Notes: generated by a model from the letters alone, not told the origin. DNA of 21,752 nt from JAYPEY01 sp964519245 (GCA_964519245.1 CAZFLK010000088.1:1-21752); one strand, 5' to 3'. Counted from the stretch's first letter, positions 1 to 8,189 are shown. Made by a program: numbers and translations.

Positions 1-1
1 T

Positions 2-1138
2 GCGTTCAAACTCTGGTCTGACTCATTCGTCGGCAAGCTGGTTTTTTTCCGCGTTTACAGCGGTTCGCTCAGCAAAGGTGACAGTGTTTACAATCCTCGG
101 ACCCGCAAGCGGTCCCGCGTGAGTCGTCTGATGATGATTCAGGCGGACAAGCGTGTCGACGTCGACACCGTTCACGCGGGCGATATCGCGGCGCTTGTCG
201 GACTGAAGCACATCACGACCGGAGATACTATCGGCGATGAGAAGTTGGGACTCATGCTTGAGCCGCCGACCTTTCCGGAGCCGGTCATTTCCATGGCGAT
301 CGAGCCGAAAACGACTGCTGATCGCGACAAGTTGTCGGAGGGGTTGATTCGTCTGGCCGAGGAGGATCCCACCTTCCGTCAATACACCGACGAGGAGACC
401 GGACAGTTGATCGTCTCCGGGATGGGTGAACTGCACTTGGAGATCATCCGTGACCGCTTGTTCCGTGAGTTCAAGGTGCAGGCCAATTCCGGCAAGCCCA
501 CCATCGCTTATCGGGAAACCATCACCCGGGCGGCCGAAGGCGAGGGCAAGTTTATCCGTCAGTCCGGCGGCAAGGGGCAATACGGGCACTGCGTGATCGA
601 CATTGAGCCCAATGAGCGCGGTCAGGGAGTCTCGATTGAAAGCAAGATCGTGGGCGGCGTCATCCCGAAAGAATTCATTCCGGCAATCCAGAAAGGAATC
701 CAGGGGGCCATCGACAGCGGTGTGTTGGCTGGCTACCGGATGGTCGATGTGAAGGCCGTCATCAAGGATGGTTCCTTTCATGAGGTCGACTCAAACGAGC
801 TCGCCTTCGAAATGGCCGGAAGCTTCGCCTTCAAGGACGCGGTCAGCAAGGCAGGCGCGATCTTGTTGGAGCCGGTGATGAGCGTCGAGGTCACCACGCC
901 GGACGAGTACCAGGGCGACATCATGGGTGATCTGAACCGTCGCCGCGGTAAAATACAATCCATTGAAACCAGAAATACAGCGACCAGCCTGAAAGCCGAA
1001 GCTCCTTTGGCCGAAATGTTCGGCTATTCCACGGATGTGCGCTCGCTTTCAAAGGGCCGCGCGGATTACTCGATGGAGCCTCTGCGCTTCGACGAAGTGC
1101 CGTCGAATATTACCCAGCAGATTTTGGAATACAACTGA
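2..1138 (+). CDS. fusA: Elongation factor G, 3' part (5' end outside the window)
   Basis: EF-G is the cytoplasmic GTPase that drives tRNA-mRNA translocation and, with RRF, ribosome recycling. The open frame runs from the first bases of the window, so only about 378 C-terminal residues are visible (the family has about 700). They cover the end of domain II (FVGKLVFFRVYSGSLSKGD), then domains III, IV and V. The GTPase domain is missing. Domain IV shows QYGH, and the tip loop SFHEVDSNELAF keeps the histidine (codon 779-781) needed for translocation. Domain V has GDIMGDLNRRRGKI and EMFGYSTDVRS. The first ATG in this frame (near 131) is internal and is not the start. The stop lies 43 bp before rpsJ. 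In many bacteria tuf sits here, and it is absent. Confidence 0.98.
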   Translation, partial: AFKLWSDSFVGKLVFFRVYSGSLSKGDSVYNPRTRKRSRVSRLMMIQADKRVDVDTVHAGDIAALVGLKHITTGDTIGDEKLGLMLEPPTFPEPVISMAIEPKTTADRDKLSEGLIRLAEEDPTFRQYTDEETGQLIVSGMGELHLEIIRDRLFREFKVQANSGKPTIAYRETITRAAEGEGKFIRQSGGKGQYGHCVIDIEPNERGQGVSIESKIVGGVIPKEFIPAIQKGIQGAIDSGVLAGYRMVDVKAVIKDGSFHEVDSNELAFEMAGSFAFKDAVSKAGAILLEPVMSVEVTTPDEYQGDIMGDLNRRRGKIQSIETRNTATSLKAEAPLAEMFGYSTDVRSLSKGRADYSMEPLRFDEVPSNITQQILEYN

Positions 1139-1181
1139 GACCGGGCTTACTCGGCGCGGCTCAAACCCAGAAACACTTATT

Positions 1182-1490
1182 ATGGCAGGACAACGAATTC
1201 GTATACGGCTCAAGGCTTACGATCATCGCGTCGTCGATCACTCGGCGGCCGATATCGTCGAGACGGTCAAGCGCACCGGCGCGCGTGTTGCGGGTCCCAT
1301 CCCGTTGCCGACCCGCGTGGAGCGCTACACCATGACGCGCTCGCCTCACGTGGACAAGAAGTCGCAGGAAACCTTCGAGATGCGCACCCACAAGCGTCTC
1401 CTGGATATCCTCGACCCCACCGCCAAAACCGTGGATGAGTTGAAGAAATTGAACCTTCCCGCCGGCGTCGACATCACCATCAAAATCTAA
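1182..1490 (+). CDS. rpsJ: 30S ribosomal protein S10
   Basis: S10 sits in the head of the 30S subunit. In E. coli it also binds NusB in antitermination complexes. The 102-residue protein has the usual length and the family landmarks IRIRLKAYDHRVVD near the N-terminus, GPIPLPTR in the middle, and SPHVDKKSQETFEMRTHKR in the loop and final strand. The frame is open further upstream into fusA, but the ATG at 1182 gives the canonical N-terminus (MAGQRIRIRL). No Shine-Dalgarno sequence is visible; the start is preceded by an AT-rich CTTATT. It is the first gene of the S10 block and follows fusA by 43 bp. Confidence 0.97.
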   Translation: MAGQRIRIRLKAYDHRVVDHSAADIVETVKRTGARVAGPIPLPTRVERYTMTRSPHVDKKSQETFEMRTHKRLLDILDPTAKTVDELKKLNLPAGVDITIKI

Positions 1491-1495
1491 ACGCC

Positions 1496-2134
1496 ATGAT
1501 CGGATTGCTTGGAAAAAAACTGGGACAGACCCGCGTCTACGACGACAACGGCAAGCTCACTTGTGTGACGGTCGTTCTCGCCGGCCCGAATCGCGTCATT
1601 CAGAAGAAGACCGAGGAAACGGATGGCTACAACGCCGTTCAGCTTGGTTTTGACGATCAGAAGGAACAGCGGGTCAACAAGCCGCAGACCGGCCATTTTG
1701 CCAAACACAAGGCTGCGCCTGTGAAAAAGCTGAAGGAATTCCGGGATTTCGCGCTCGACGTCAATCCGGGCGACGTGATCGGTCCGGATGTCTTTGCGCA
1801 AGGCGATTATGTGGACGCCATCGGCGTGACCAAGGGGCGCGGGTTCCAAGGCGTCGTCAAACGTCACAACTTTGCCAAGGGCCGCCGCACACACGGTTCC
1901 AAGGGGTTCAAGCGCCGTCCGGGCGCGATTGGCGCCTGCGCCGACCCCGGGACGATCGACAAGGGCAAGCGCATGCCTGGGCACATGGGCCAGGTGAGGC
2001 GCACCAACCAGAATCTGAAGGTCATCCAGGTTCGCAAGGACGACAATGTGTTGCTGATCTCCGGCGCCATTCCCGGCGCCGATGGGGATTATGTCATCAT
2101 CCGCGAGTCAAAAAAGCGACCGAAGAAAGCCTGA
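1496..2134 (+). CDS. rplC: 50S ribosomal protein L3
   Basis: L3 is an early-assembling 50S protein whose extended loop reaches towards the peptidyl transferase centre. The 212-residue length is typical. The long loop is clear: GVTKGRGFQGVVKRHNF, then GPASH-region-like RRTHGSKGFKRRPGAIG, then GKRMPGHMG. At the position of E. coli Gln150, which PrmB methylates, the local sequence is GAIGACADPG. The glutamine is absent, as expected outside the Proteobacteria. It starts 5 bp after rpsJ, too close for an independent Shine-Dalgarno sequence, so translation is probably coupled to rpsJ. Confidence 0.97.
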   Translation: MIGLLGKKLGQTRVYDDNGKLTCVTVVLAGPNRVIQKKTEETDGYNAVQLGFDDQKEQRVNKPQTGHFAKHKAAPVKKLKEFRDFALDVNPGDVIGPDVFAQGDYVDAIGVTKGRGFQGVVKRHNFAKGRRTHGSKGFKRRPGAIGACADPGTIDKGKRMPGHMGQVRRTNQNLKVIQVRKDDNVLLISGAIPGADGDYVIIRESKKRPKKA

Positions 2135-2149
2135 TAACCGTTTTCACCG

Positions 2150-2785
2150 ATGAAGATTGAACTGAAAGACAGCAAAGGCAACGCCGCGGGCGATTTGGAA
2201 GTGGCCTTCTCCGTGATAGAAAACGGGAAGGGAACCCAGGCTGTGCATGATGTTGTTGTCGCTTACCAGGCGGCGCAGCGCAGTGGCACGGCCTGCACCA
2301 AGACGGTCGGCGATGTCGCCGGCAGTGGCAAGAAACTCTGGCGTCAGAAGGGGACCGGCCGCGCTCGCACCGGCCAGAAACGTTCGCCGATCTGGCGCGG
2401 CGGCGGTGTCGCGCATGGCCCGAAGCCGCGCGATTTCCGTAAAACCGTCACCAAGAGCACTCGTCAACTTGCCTTGCGCAAGGCCCTGAGCGAACGCCTC
2501 AAGATGAACGACGTGATCGTTGTGGACGATCTCCAACTCGACGCTCCGAAAACCAAACAGTTTCTCAGTGTGCTCGCCGCCCTCGGGTTGGACCCCAAAA
2601 AGAACACGGTCCAGGTCGTGGTCGATGGCTCCAATGACAACGTGGCCCTCGCGGCGCGCAACATCGCCCGGGTCTCACTGACTACCGGCGACACCTTGAA
2701 CACATACGACGTGCTTCGCAGTGACAAGTTGGTGTTCTCGAAAGCAGCGTTCGAGAAGGTCACCACCCGCGTCGCCAACAAGTAA
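2150..2785 (+). CDS. rplD: 50S ribosomal protein L4
   Basis: L4 binds 23S rRNA domain I, and its loop lines the exit tunnel next to L22. The 211 residues include the tunnel-loop signature WRQKGTGRARTGQKRSPIWRG followed by GGVAHGPKPRDF, and the C-terminal Rossmann-like half (VIVVDDLQLDAPKTK; VQVVVDGSNDNVALAARNI). In E. coli this protein represses its own S10 operon, but no equivalent leader can be judged here because the operon start is outside the window. There is no Shine-Dalgarno sequence in the 15 bp spacer after rplC. Confidence 0.97.
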   Translation: MKIELKDSKGNAAGDLEVAFSVIENGKGTQAVHDVVVAYQAAQRSGTACTKTVGDVAGSGKKLWRQKGTGRARTGQKRSPIWRGGGVAHGPKPRDFRKTVTKSTRQLALRKALSERLKMNDVIVVDDLQLDAPKTKQFLSVLAALGLDPKKNTVQVVVDGSNDNVALAARNIARVSLTTGDTLNTYDVLRSDKLVFSKAAFEKVTTRVANK

Positions 2786-2797
2786 GCAAGCAAGAAC

Positions 2798-3079
2798 ATG
2801 AGCCCTTACGACATCATCAAGACTGTCCGCCTGACCGAGAAAGGCACGATGCAGTCCGAACTGCACAATCAATACACGGTTGTCGCGGACCGGCACGCCA
2901 ACAAGCATCAGATTCGCTCGGCGGTCGAGGAAGTATTCAAGGTCACCGTGACCGACATTCGGACAATGAACGTTCGCGGCAAAGCCCGGCGTAAACGCAC
3001 TGCACAAGCCGGAACGACGCCGGCCTGGAAGAAAGCGATTGTCACCCTGAAAGAAGGCGAAGCCATCAGCCTGACCTGA
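2798..3079 (+). CDS. rplW: 50S ribosomal protein L23
   Basis: L23 lies at the tunnel exit and is the docking site for trigger factor and SRP. The 93-residue protein has the family pattern: an N-terminal helix (IIKTVRLTEKGT), the YTVVADRHANKHQIRSAVEEVFKVTVTDIRTMNV strand-helix-strand core shown here in part, a basic loop (GKARRKRT) and a final strand (WKKAIVTLKEGE). It lies 12 bp after rplD and 14 bp before rplB. The start has no clear Shine-Dalgarno sequence (only an AAGCAAG run precedes it). Confidence 0.96.
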   Translation: MSPYDIIKTVRLTEKGTMQSELHNQYTVVADRHANKHQIRSAVEEVFKVTVTDIRTMNVRGKARRKRTAQAGTTPAWKKAIVTLKEGEAISLT

Positions 3080-3093
3080 GCGAGAGGATTATC

Positions 3094-3936
3094 ATGGCGG
3101 TAAAAACCTACAGACCCATTACTCCGTCGTTGCGCTACACCGCAACGGCCTCCTTCGAGGAAATCACCAAGAAGAAGCCGGAGAAAAGCCTCGTCAAGAT
3201 TCGCAAGAAGACCGGCGGACGCAACAACCGCGGACGCATCACTTCCCGTGGTCGCGGCGGCGGCCACAAGCAGAAGATTCGCCAAGTCGACTTCAAGCGC
3301 AAGAAGCATGGCGTGAAGGCCAGCGTGATCGCGATCGAATATGATCCGATTCGCACGGCTCGCCTCGCGCTTCTGCAATATGCCGACGGCCAGAAATCTT
3401 ACATCATTGCGCCGAATGGCCTGAAGGTCGGGTCCATGGTGGTCAGTGGCCCGGGTTCACCCGCGGAAGTGGGGAACAGCCTTCCGTTGAAGGAGATTCC
3501 GACGGCGATGCAGATCCACAATATCGAGTTGACCCTCGGCAAGGGCGCGCAACTTGTGCGTTCGGCCGGTGGATCGGCCACGTTGATGTCGGTGGCCGAT
3601 GGTTACGCTCAGGTCAAGCTGCCCTCCGGCGAGATTCGCAAGATTCACCAGGATTGCAGCGCCACGGTTGGCGCGGTCGGCAATTCCGAGCACGCGAACA
3701 TCGTCCGCGGCAAAGCGGGCCGCACCCGCTATTTGGGGCGTCGCCCGATTACCCGTGCTGTCGCCAAGAACCCGGTTGATCATCCGATGGGCGGCGGCGA
3801 AGGCAAGACCTCCGGCGGCGGACATCCGGTCACTCCATGGGGCGTGATCACGAAGGGCTATAAGACCCGCTCGAAGACGAAGCCGTCCAACCGCTTCATT
3901 GTCGAGCGACGCACCAGCAAGAAGAAGAAACGATAA
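3094..3936 (+). CDS. rplB: 50S ribosomal protein L2
   Basis: L2 is a primary 23S rRNA binding protein needed for subunit association and peptidyl transferase activity. At 280 residues it is slightly longer than the usual 273-276. N-terminal GGRNNRGRIT and GGGHKQ, the SH3-like core (EYDPIRTARLALL), and the C-terminal signature NPVDHPMGGGEG (226-237) are present. His230 matches the essential E. coli His229. The second histidine of the usual HPHGGG is a methionine here. The tail is very basic (TSKKKKR). The start has a good Shine-Dalgarno-like GAGAGGA about 8 nt upstream, which several neighbours lack. Confidence 0.98.
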   Translation: MAVKTYRPITPSLRYTATASFEEITKKKPEKSLVKIRKKTGGRNNRGRITSRGRGGGHKQKIRQVDFKRKKHGVKASVIAIEYDPIRTARLALLQYADGQKSYIIAPNGLKVGSMVVSGPGSPAEVGNSLPLKEIPTAMQIHNIELTLGKGAQLVRSAGGSATLMSVADGYAQVKLPSGEIRKIHQDCSATVGAVGNSEHANIVRGKAGRTRYLGRRPITRAVAKNPVDHPMGGGEGKTSGGGHPVTPWGVITKGYKTRSKTKPSNRFIVERRTSKKKKR

Positions 3937-3944
3937 TCTGAGTC

Positions 3945-4223
3945 ATGGCACGTTCCATCAAAAAAGGGCCTTTTGTGGAGGTTAAGCTTCTCCAGAAAAT
4001 AGAGAAGCTCAACGAAACCAAGCAGAAACGACCGATCAAGACCTGGTCGCGTCGCTCCACCATCACGCCGGATTTCGTCGGGCACACCTTTCACGTTCAC
4101 AACGGACGCGCGTTTGACGCTGTGTTTGTGACGGAGAACATGGTGGGGCACAAGCTCGGTGAATTTGCTCCCACCCGTAAGTTCAGGGGCCACGGCCATC
4201 ACCCGGATAAACAAACCAAGTAA
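3945..4223 (+). CDS. rpsS: 30S ribosomal protein S19
   Basis: S19 sits in the 30S head with S13 and contacts the A-site finger side of the intersubunit bridge. The protein is 92 residues, the family length. It starts with MARSIKKGPFVEVKLL and contains IKTWSRRSTITPDFVGHTF, then the conserved VGHKLGEFAPTRKFRGH. It starts 8 bp after rplB with no Shine-Dalgarno sequence (GAGTC precedes ATG), so coupled translation is likely. Confidence 0.97.
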   Translation: MARSIKKGPFVEVKLLQKIEKLNETKQKRPIKTWSRRSTITPDFVGHTFHVHNGRAFDAVFVTENMVGHKLGEFAPTRKFRGHGHHPDKQTK

Positions 4224-4229
4224 GATTTC

Positions 4230-4592
4230 ATGGAAGCGATATCGATCACCAAGAACGTGCGCATGTCCCCGCAGAAAGTCAGGGAGGTGACGCGCGAGAT
4301 CCAGGGCATGAAGGCGCTGGCGGCCCAGGCGGCGTTGGCTGTTGTGCCGCGGAAGTCCGCGCGCCTGATCGCCAAGACGTTGAGGTCCGCCATTGCCAAC
4401 GCGGAATACCTCGCCTCCCAGAAGCCCGAAGAGCATTCGGACTTCGATGCCGAGAACCTCGTCGTGAAGGAAGCGGTTGTTGGCGACGGCGTCACTCAAA
4501 AACGCTGGCAGCCCAAGGCTCGCGGCTCCGCGGGCCCGATCCACAAGCGCAGCTCCAACATTCGCATCATCGTATCCGACAACAAAGCCTGA
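4230..4592 (+). CDS. rplV: 50S ribosomal protein L22
   Basis: L22 is an exit-tunnel protein whose beta-hairpin reaches the macrolide-binding region. The 120 residues carry the N-terminal RMSPQKVREV motif, a central helix (ARLIAKTLRSAIANAEYLA), and the tunnel hairpin with KRWQPKARGSAGPIHKRSSN followed by IRIIV. The length is close to the usual 110-120. It starts 6 bp after rpsS with no Shine-Dalgarno sequence. Confidence 0.96.
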   Translation: MEAISITKNVRMSPQKVREVTREIQGMKALAAQAALAVVPRKSARLIAKTLRSAIANAEYLASQKPEEHSDFDAENLVVKEAVVGDGVTQKRWQPKARGSAGPIHKRSSNIRIIVSDNKA

Positions 4593-4598
4593 ATCGTT

Positions 4599-5279
4599 AT
4601 GGGACAGAAATCACATCCCGTCGGCCTGCGGGTCGCCGTCAACAAGGACTGGCGCTCAAAGTGGTATGCCGACAAGAAGGACTACGGTCGTCTGCTGGTT
4701 GAGGATCGGAAGATCCGCGGCTTGCTCAAGAAGAAGCTTGAATCGGCGTCCGTGCCCAAGATTCTGATCGAACGCGCCGCCACCCGTTGCCGCGTCACCA
4801 TCCAGACCGCACGTCCCGGCGTGGTGATCGGGCGCAAGGGCGCCGAGATCGACAAGATCAAGGAGGACCTGAGTCAATTGACCGGCAAGGAGATTTACGT
4901 CGACATCCAGGAGATCAAGCGCCCCGAATTGGACGCTCAGTTGGTCGCCGAGAACGTCGCCTTGCAGTTGGAACGGCGCATTTCATTCCGACGCGCCCTC
5001 AAAAAGGCGGTTCAGACCACGATGGATCAGGGAGCCAAGGGGATTCGGATCCGGTGCGCCGGCCGGTTGGGCGGCGCCGAGATCGCCCGGGTCGAACAGT
5101 ACCACGAGGGCAGCGTCCCGTTGCACACCTTGCGCGCCAACATTGATTACGGTTTTACCGAGGCCCGGACGTTGGCCGGCACCTTGGGCATCAAGGTCTG
5201 GATCTGCGTTGATGAATCCCAGGCCGAGTCCTCCAATGGACGACAGGGCGACGCCGGTTCGACGCCGATAGGCCGATAG
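4599..5279 (+). CDS. rpsC: 30S ribosomal protein S3
   Basis: S3 forms part of the mRNA entry tunnel and its helicase activity with S4 and S5. The 226-residue protein starts with the canonical MGQKSHPVGLR. A KH type II domain has its GXXG loop at residues 78-81 (VVIGRKGAEI). The C-terminal domain shows RRALKKAVQ, GAKGIRIRCAGRLGGAEIAR and TLRANIDYGF, then GIKVWI. The last 20 or so residues (QAESSNGRQGDAG...) are a short non-conserved tail. The gene starts 6 bp after rplV and has no Shine-Dalgarno sequence. The following 38 bp gap is a little longer than others in the block. Confidence 0.97.
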   Translation: MGQKSHPVGLRVAVNKDWRSKWYADKKDYGRLLVEDRKIRGLLKKKLESASVPKILIERAATRCRVTIQTARPGVVIGRKGAEIDKIKEDLSQLTGKEIYVDIQEIKRPELDAQLVAENVALQLERRISFRRALKKAVQTTMDQGAKGIRIRCAGRLGGAEIARVEQYHEGSVPLHTLRANIDYGFTEARTLAGTLGIKVWICVDESQAESSNGRQGDAGSTPIGR

Positions 5280-5317
5280 AAACGTTTACCGCAGCAATTA
5301 TCAGAAAGGTTTAAGTT

Positions 5318-5728
5318 ATGCCATTGATGCCAGCCAGAGTTAAGCATCGCAAGATGCACCGCGGCAGCCGTAAAGGGACGGCGCAACGGGGAAACACCGT
5401 CGCCTTCGGGGCATACGGACTGCAATCGCTTGAGCGTGTCTGGCTGGACACCAAGCAGATTGAAGCCGCGCGAACTGCGATCACCCGTCACATGAAACGA
5501 CGCGGCAAGGTTTGGATCCGGGTCTTTCCGGACAAGTCGTTCACCAAGAAGCCGTTGGAAGTTCGTATGGGAAAAGGCAAGGGCCCGGTGGAATCCTGGG
5601 TGGCCGTTGTGCGCCCCGCAACCATCTTGTTTGAAGTGGACGGCGTGTCGGAAACAGTGGCTCGCGAGGCGTTGCGCCGAGGCGCGAACAAATTGCCGAT
5701 TCGGGTGAAGTTTGTCGCGCGTCGCTAG
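5318..5728 (+). CDS. rplP: 50S ribosomal protein L16
   Basis: L16 positions the A-site tRNA elbow near the central protuberance. The 136 residues match the family length. MPLMPARVKHRKMHRG is the usual N-terminus with one or two extra residues before the common MLxP start. LEVRMGKGKG keeps the arginine equivalent to E. coli Arg81, which some bacteria hydroxylate. The C-terminus (AREALRRGANKLPIRVKFV) is standard. An AAAGG Shine-Dalgarno-like element lies about 9 nt before the ATG. Confidence 0.97.
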   Translation: MPLMPARVKHRKMHRGSRKGTAQRGNTVAFGAYGLQSLERVWLDTKQIEAARTAITRHMKRRGKVWIRVFPDKSFTKKPLEVRMGKGKGPVESWVAVVRPATILFEVDGVSETVAREALRRGANKLPIRVKFVARR

Positions 5729-5753
5729 TGTTGGATCAGAACGGAGACGCATT

Positions 5754-5960
5754 ATGAAGATGTCGGAAATCAGAGAAATGACTCAGGCTGAGTTGGTGGC
5801 CAAAGGGCGTGACCTGCGGGCGGAACTCTTCAACCTGAAACTGCAGAAGGCCAGCTCGCAGCTGGAAAAGCCGTCGCGACTGCGCAACCTGCGTCATGAC
5901 ATCGCACGTGTCGAAACCCAGTTGTCCGCGCTGCGGAACAAGGAAGCAGCCAACGCATAG
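5754..5960 (+). CDS. rpmC: 50S ribosomal protein L29
   Basis: L29 is a small two-helix hairpin protein beside L23 at the tunnel exit. The frame is open from 5712, but the ATG at 5754 is chosen. It gives a 68-residue protein of normal length starting MKMSEIREMTQAEL, and it has a GGAG Shine-Dalgarno sequence (within ACGGAGACGC) just upstream. Key features are the first helix (LVAKGRDLRAELFNLKLQKAS) shown in part and the C-terminal RLRNLRHDIARVETQL, the conserved RxxRRxIARxxT-like signature of the family. Confidence 0.96.
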   Translation: MKMSEIREMTQAELVAKGRDLRAELFNLKLQKASSQLEKPSRLRNLRHDIARVETQLSALRNKEAANA

Positions 5961-5970
5961 GATTTAGATC

Positions 5971-6264
5971 ATGTCGGAAGAAACACAAAAACGAGGCCAT
6001 CGCAAAGAGCGGCAGGGCACTGTCGTCTCAAACAAGATGGACAAGACGATCGTCGTCCGGGTGGATCGCCGGTTTCGGCACCCTCTCTACAAGAAGGTTG
6101 TCACCACCCATCGCAAGCTCTACGCCCATGATGAAAAGGGCGAGGCAAACATCGGTGACGAGGTGAAGATCATTGAGACCCGCCCGTTGTCAAAAACCAA
6201 ACGTTGGCGTCTCCTCGAGATCGTCAGTCGCAATGTTGACGCGTTGGCGTCGGCCGAAAGCTGA
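5971..6264 (+). CDS. rpsQ: 30S ribosomal protein S17
   Basis: S17 is an OB-fold primary binder of 16S rRNA. The 97-residue protein has RKERQGTVVSNKMDKTIVV, then HPLYKKVVTTHRKLYAHDE, then the signature GDEVKIIETRPLSKTKRWRL. The C-terminal dozen residues are a variable tail. The start has AGGA about 9 nt upstream. The order rpmC-rpsQ-rplN is the conserved bacterial arrangement. Confidence 0.96.
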   Translation: MSEETQKRGHRKERQGTVVSNKMDKTIVVRVDRRFRHPLYKKVVTTHRKLYAHDEKGEANIGDEVKIIETRPLSKTKRWRLLEIVSRNVDALASAES

Positions 6265-6273
6265 GGAAATACC

Positions 6274-6639
6274 ATGCTGCAACTACGCTCCAAACTCCAG
6301 GTCGCCGACAATTCAGGCGCCAAGAAGGCCGCCGCCATCCAAGTGCTGGGCGGCAACCAACGCTACGCCGCGGTGGGTGACATCATCAAGGCTCACATCA
6401 AGGAAGCGACCCCGGAAGGCAATGTCAAGAAGGGTGAGGTCGTGGACGCCGTGGTGGTTCGCACAAAGGCGCCCATTCGTCGGGCCGACGGCAGTTGCCT
6501 GCGCTTCGATAGCAACGCCATCGTCATCATCGACAAAGAAAAGAACCCGCGCGGCACGCGCATCTTCGGACCGGTCGCCCGCGAACTGCGCGAGCGCAAG
6601 TTCATGAAGATCATCTCGCTTGCGCCGGAAGTCATCTGA
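6274..6639 (+). CDS. rplN: 50S ribosomal protein L14
   Basis: L14 lies at the subunit interface and forms bridge B8 with 16S rRNA. It is also the usual docking site of the silencing factor RsfS. The 121 residues match the family. They start MLQLRSKLQVADNSGAKKA, keep GDIIKAHIKEATP and KGEVVDAVVVRTK, and include DSNAIVIIDKEKNPRGTRIFGPVARELRE, here cited in part. A GAGG Shine-Dalgarno sequence lies about 7 nt before the ATG. Confidence 0.97.
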   Translation: MLQLRSKLQVADNSGAKKAAAIQVLGGNQRYAAVGDIIKAHIKEATPEGNVKKGEVVDAVVVRTKAPIRRADGSCLRFDSNAIVIIDKEKNPRGTRIFGPVARELRERKFMKIISLAPEVI

Positions 6640-6647
6640 AAGAAGCC

Positions 6648-6926
6648 ATGTCCAACAAACGCCATGTCAAAAAAGGCGACGAAGTCGTCGTGATCGCCGG
6701 GGCCGAGAAAGGCAAGCGCGGCAAGATCATTGAGACGCTGCCCCGCAAGGAGCGGGTCATCGTGGAAGGGGCGAACATGATCAAGAAGCATGTCCGCAAG
6801 AACCAGCAGCAACCCCAGGGCGCGATCCTCGAACGCGAGGGCACGATCCACATTTCAAACGTTATGCTGGCTGAAAAATATGACGCCCGTGTCGCTAAGC
6901 GCGGCGGCGGCGCGGCTGCAGAATGA
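6648..6926 (+). CDS. rplX: 50S ribosomal protein L24
   Basis: L24 initiates 50S assembly and sits near the tunnel exit. The protein is 92 residues, at the short end of the family. The KOW motif is clear (GDEVVVIAGAEKGKRGKI, about residues 10-27), followed by VIVEGANMIKKHVRKNQ and GAILEREGTIHISNVML. The C-terminus is short and Ala/Gly-rich. Its TGA lies inside the ATG-rich start region of rplE (6923-6937), so the two are translationally coupled. Confidence 0.96.
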   Translation: MSNKRHVKKGDEVVVIAGAEKGKRGKIIETLPRKERVIVEGANMIKKHVRKNQQQPQGAILEREGTIHISNVMLAEKYDARVAKRGGGAAAE

Positions 6927-6934
6927 GGATGGAG

Positions 6935-7486
6935 ATGAAACCGCGACTTTACGACAAATACCAGAACGAGATCAAACCCGCCCTCAAGGAGCAGGGCGGC
7001 TACGAGAACGTCCACCAGATTCCGAGGATTGAAAAGATCGTGCTCAACATGGGTGTGAGCGCAACCTTGGAGAAGGGCGCGTTGGCAGACGCGGTCAAGG
7101 ACATGACCATGATCACCGGGCGCAAGCCGGTGACCACGAAGGCGAAGAAGAGCGTGGCCAACTTCAAACTCCGCGAGGGGCAGGAGATCGGCTGTCGCGT
7201 CACGCTCCGTCGGGACGTCATGTATGAGTTTTTCGACCGGCTGATCTCCGCGGCGTTGCCGCGCATTCGCGACTTCCGGGGCATTTCCGCCAAGTCGTTC
7301 GACGGCCGCGGCAACTATTCCCTCGGCGTCAATGATCAGACGATCTTTCCCGAGATTGAACTGGACAAAGTCAATCGTACGCAGGGCATGGACATTACGA
7401 TTGTCACGAGCGCCAAGACGGACAAGGAGGCTTACGAGCTCCTCACCGCCTTCGGCATGCCGTTCGCGGGCAAGACTGCAAATTGA
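6935..7486 (+). CDS. rplE: 50S ribosomal protein L5
   Basis: L5 binds 5S rRNA and contacts the P-site tRNA in the central protuberance. Three in-frame ATGs (6923, 6929, 6935) are possible. I chose 6935: it is preceded by GAGGA (6925-6929) at 5 nt and gives MKPRLYDKYQNEI, which fits the family N-terminus, for 183 residues. The ATG at 6923 would overlap rplX by 4 nt and give 187. Family landmarks are PRIEKIVLNMGVS, ITGRKPVTTKAKKSVANFKLR, GCRVTLRRDVMYEFFDRL and the C-terminal GMDITIVT. The gap to rpsN is 24 bp. Confidence 0.96.
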   Translation: MKPRLYDKYQNEIKPALKEQGGYENVHQIPRIEKIVLNMGVSATLEKGALADAVKDMTMITGRKPVTTKAKKSVANFKLREGQEIGCRVTLRRDVMYEFFDRLISAALPRIRDFRGISAKSFDGRGNYSLGVNDQTIFPEIELDKVNRTQGMDITIVTSAKTDKEAYELLTAFGMPFAGKTAN

Positions 7487-7510
7487 TTTGGACACATATT
7501 AAGGACTGTT

Positions 7511-7780
7511 ATGGCAAAGAAATCCTGGGTTGAACGCAACAAGCGCAAGGCGGCGGTCGTGGAGCGCTACCGTGAACGTCGCGCGGAACTGAAGGCGAAC
7601 CGCGACTATGAGGGGCTGGCTCAGTTGCCCCGCAATGCAAGTCCGGTAAGGCTGGTCAATCGCTGCGCCGTGACCGGACGGCGGCACGCCTACATGCGCA
7701 AGTTTCAATGCTCGCGTCTCGTCTTCCGTGAGGCGGCATTGGCCGGACTGATTCCAGGAGTAACGAAAGCAAGCTGGTAA
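7511..7780 (+). CDS. rpsN: 30S ribosomal protein S14 (long form without zinc motif)
   Basis: S14 is a late-assembling protein of the 30S head. At 89 residues this is the long type. The short zinc type (about 61 residues) has a CX2C-X12-CX2C ribbon, but here only isolated cysteines are present (NRCAVTGRRHAYMRKFQCSR). The C-terminus REAALAGLIPGVTKASW is canonical. An AAGGA Shine-Dalgarno sequence precedes the ATG by about 6 nt. It is followed by rpsH after only 5 bp. Confidence 0.97.
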   Translation: MAKKSWVERNKRKAAVVERYRERRAELKANRDYEGLAQLPRNASPVRLVNRCAVTGRRHAYMRKFQCSRLVFREAALAGLIPGVTKASW

Positions 7781-7785
7781 GCACC

Positions 7786-8175
7786 ATGATGACCGACCCG
7801 ATAGCCGATATGTTGGCGCGTGTTCGCAATGCGAGCGCGGCGCTGCTGCCCACGGTGGATATTCCGCACTCCCAGATGAAGGAGAGCATCGCCAAGATCC
7901 TGGTGAAGGCGGGCTACGCCGAAGATTCCAAGATCAGTGGCGACCTGAAGAAAACCATCACCATCACGTTGAAGTATGATGGACGCGAGGGCGTCATCAA
8001 GGGGTTGAAGCGAGTCAGCCGCCCCGGGCTTCGGCAATATGTGAACGCCCAGCACATCCCGCGCGTCCTGCGTGGTTTGGGCACGGCCATCCTGTCAACC
8101 TCGCGCGGCGTGATCACCGGTCAGGATGCGCGCAAGGAAAACGTTGGCGGCGAAGTTGTCTGCTACGTCTGGTAA
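7786..8175 (+). CDS. rpsH: 30S ribosomal protein S8
   Basis: S8 binds 16S helix 21 and, in E. coli, represses the spc operon through a mimic in the rplE region. The 129-residue protein starts MMTDPIADMLARVRNA. Either of two adjacent ATGs (7786 or 7789) could be the start. The C-terminal signature STSRGVITGQDARKENVGGE followed by VVCYVW is intact. It starts 5 bp after rpsN with only a weak GGTAAG upstream. Confidence 0.97.
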   Translation: MMTDPIADMLARVRNASAALLPTVDIPHSQMKESIAKILVKAGYAEDSKISGDLKKTITITLKYDGREGVIKGLKRVSRPGLRQYVNAQHIPRVLRGLGTAILSTSRGVITGQDARKENVGGEVVCYVW

Positions 8176-8189
8176 GAACGGAGAATATC

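Noticed and set aside
3990..4000. Short A-rich runs in the ribosomal genes as slippage sites
   Set aside because: They encode normal Lys-rich stretches of ribosomal proteins, and the frames are intact on both sides.
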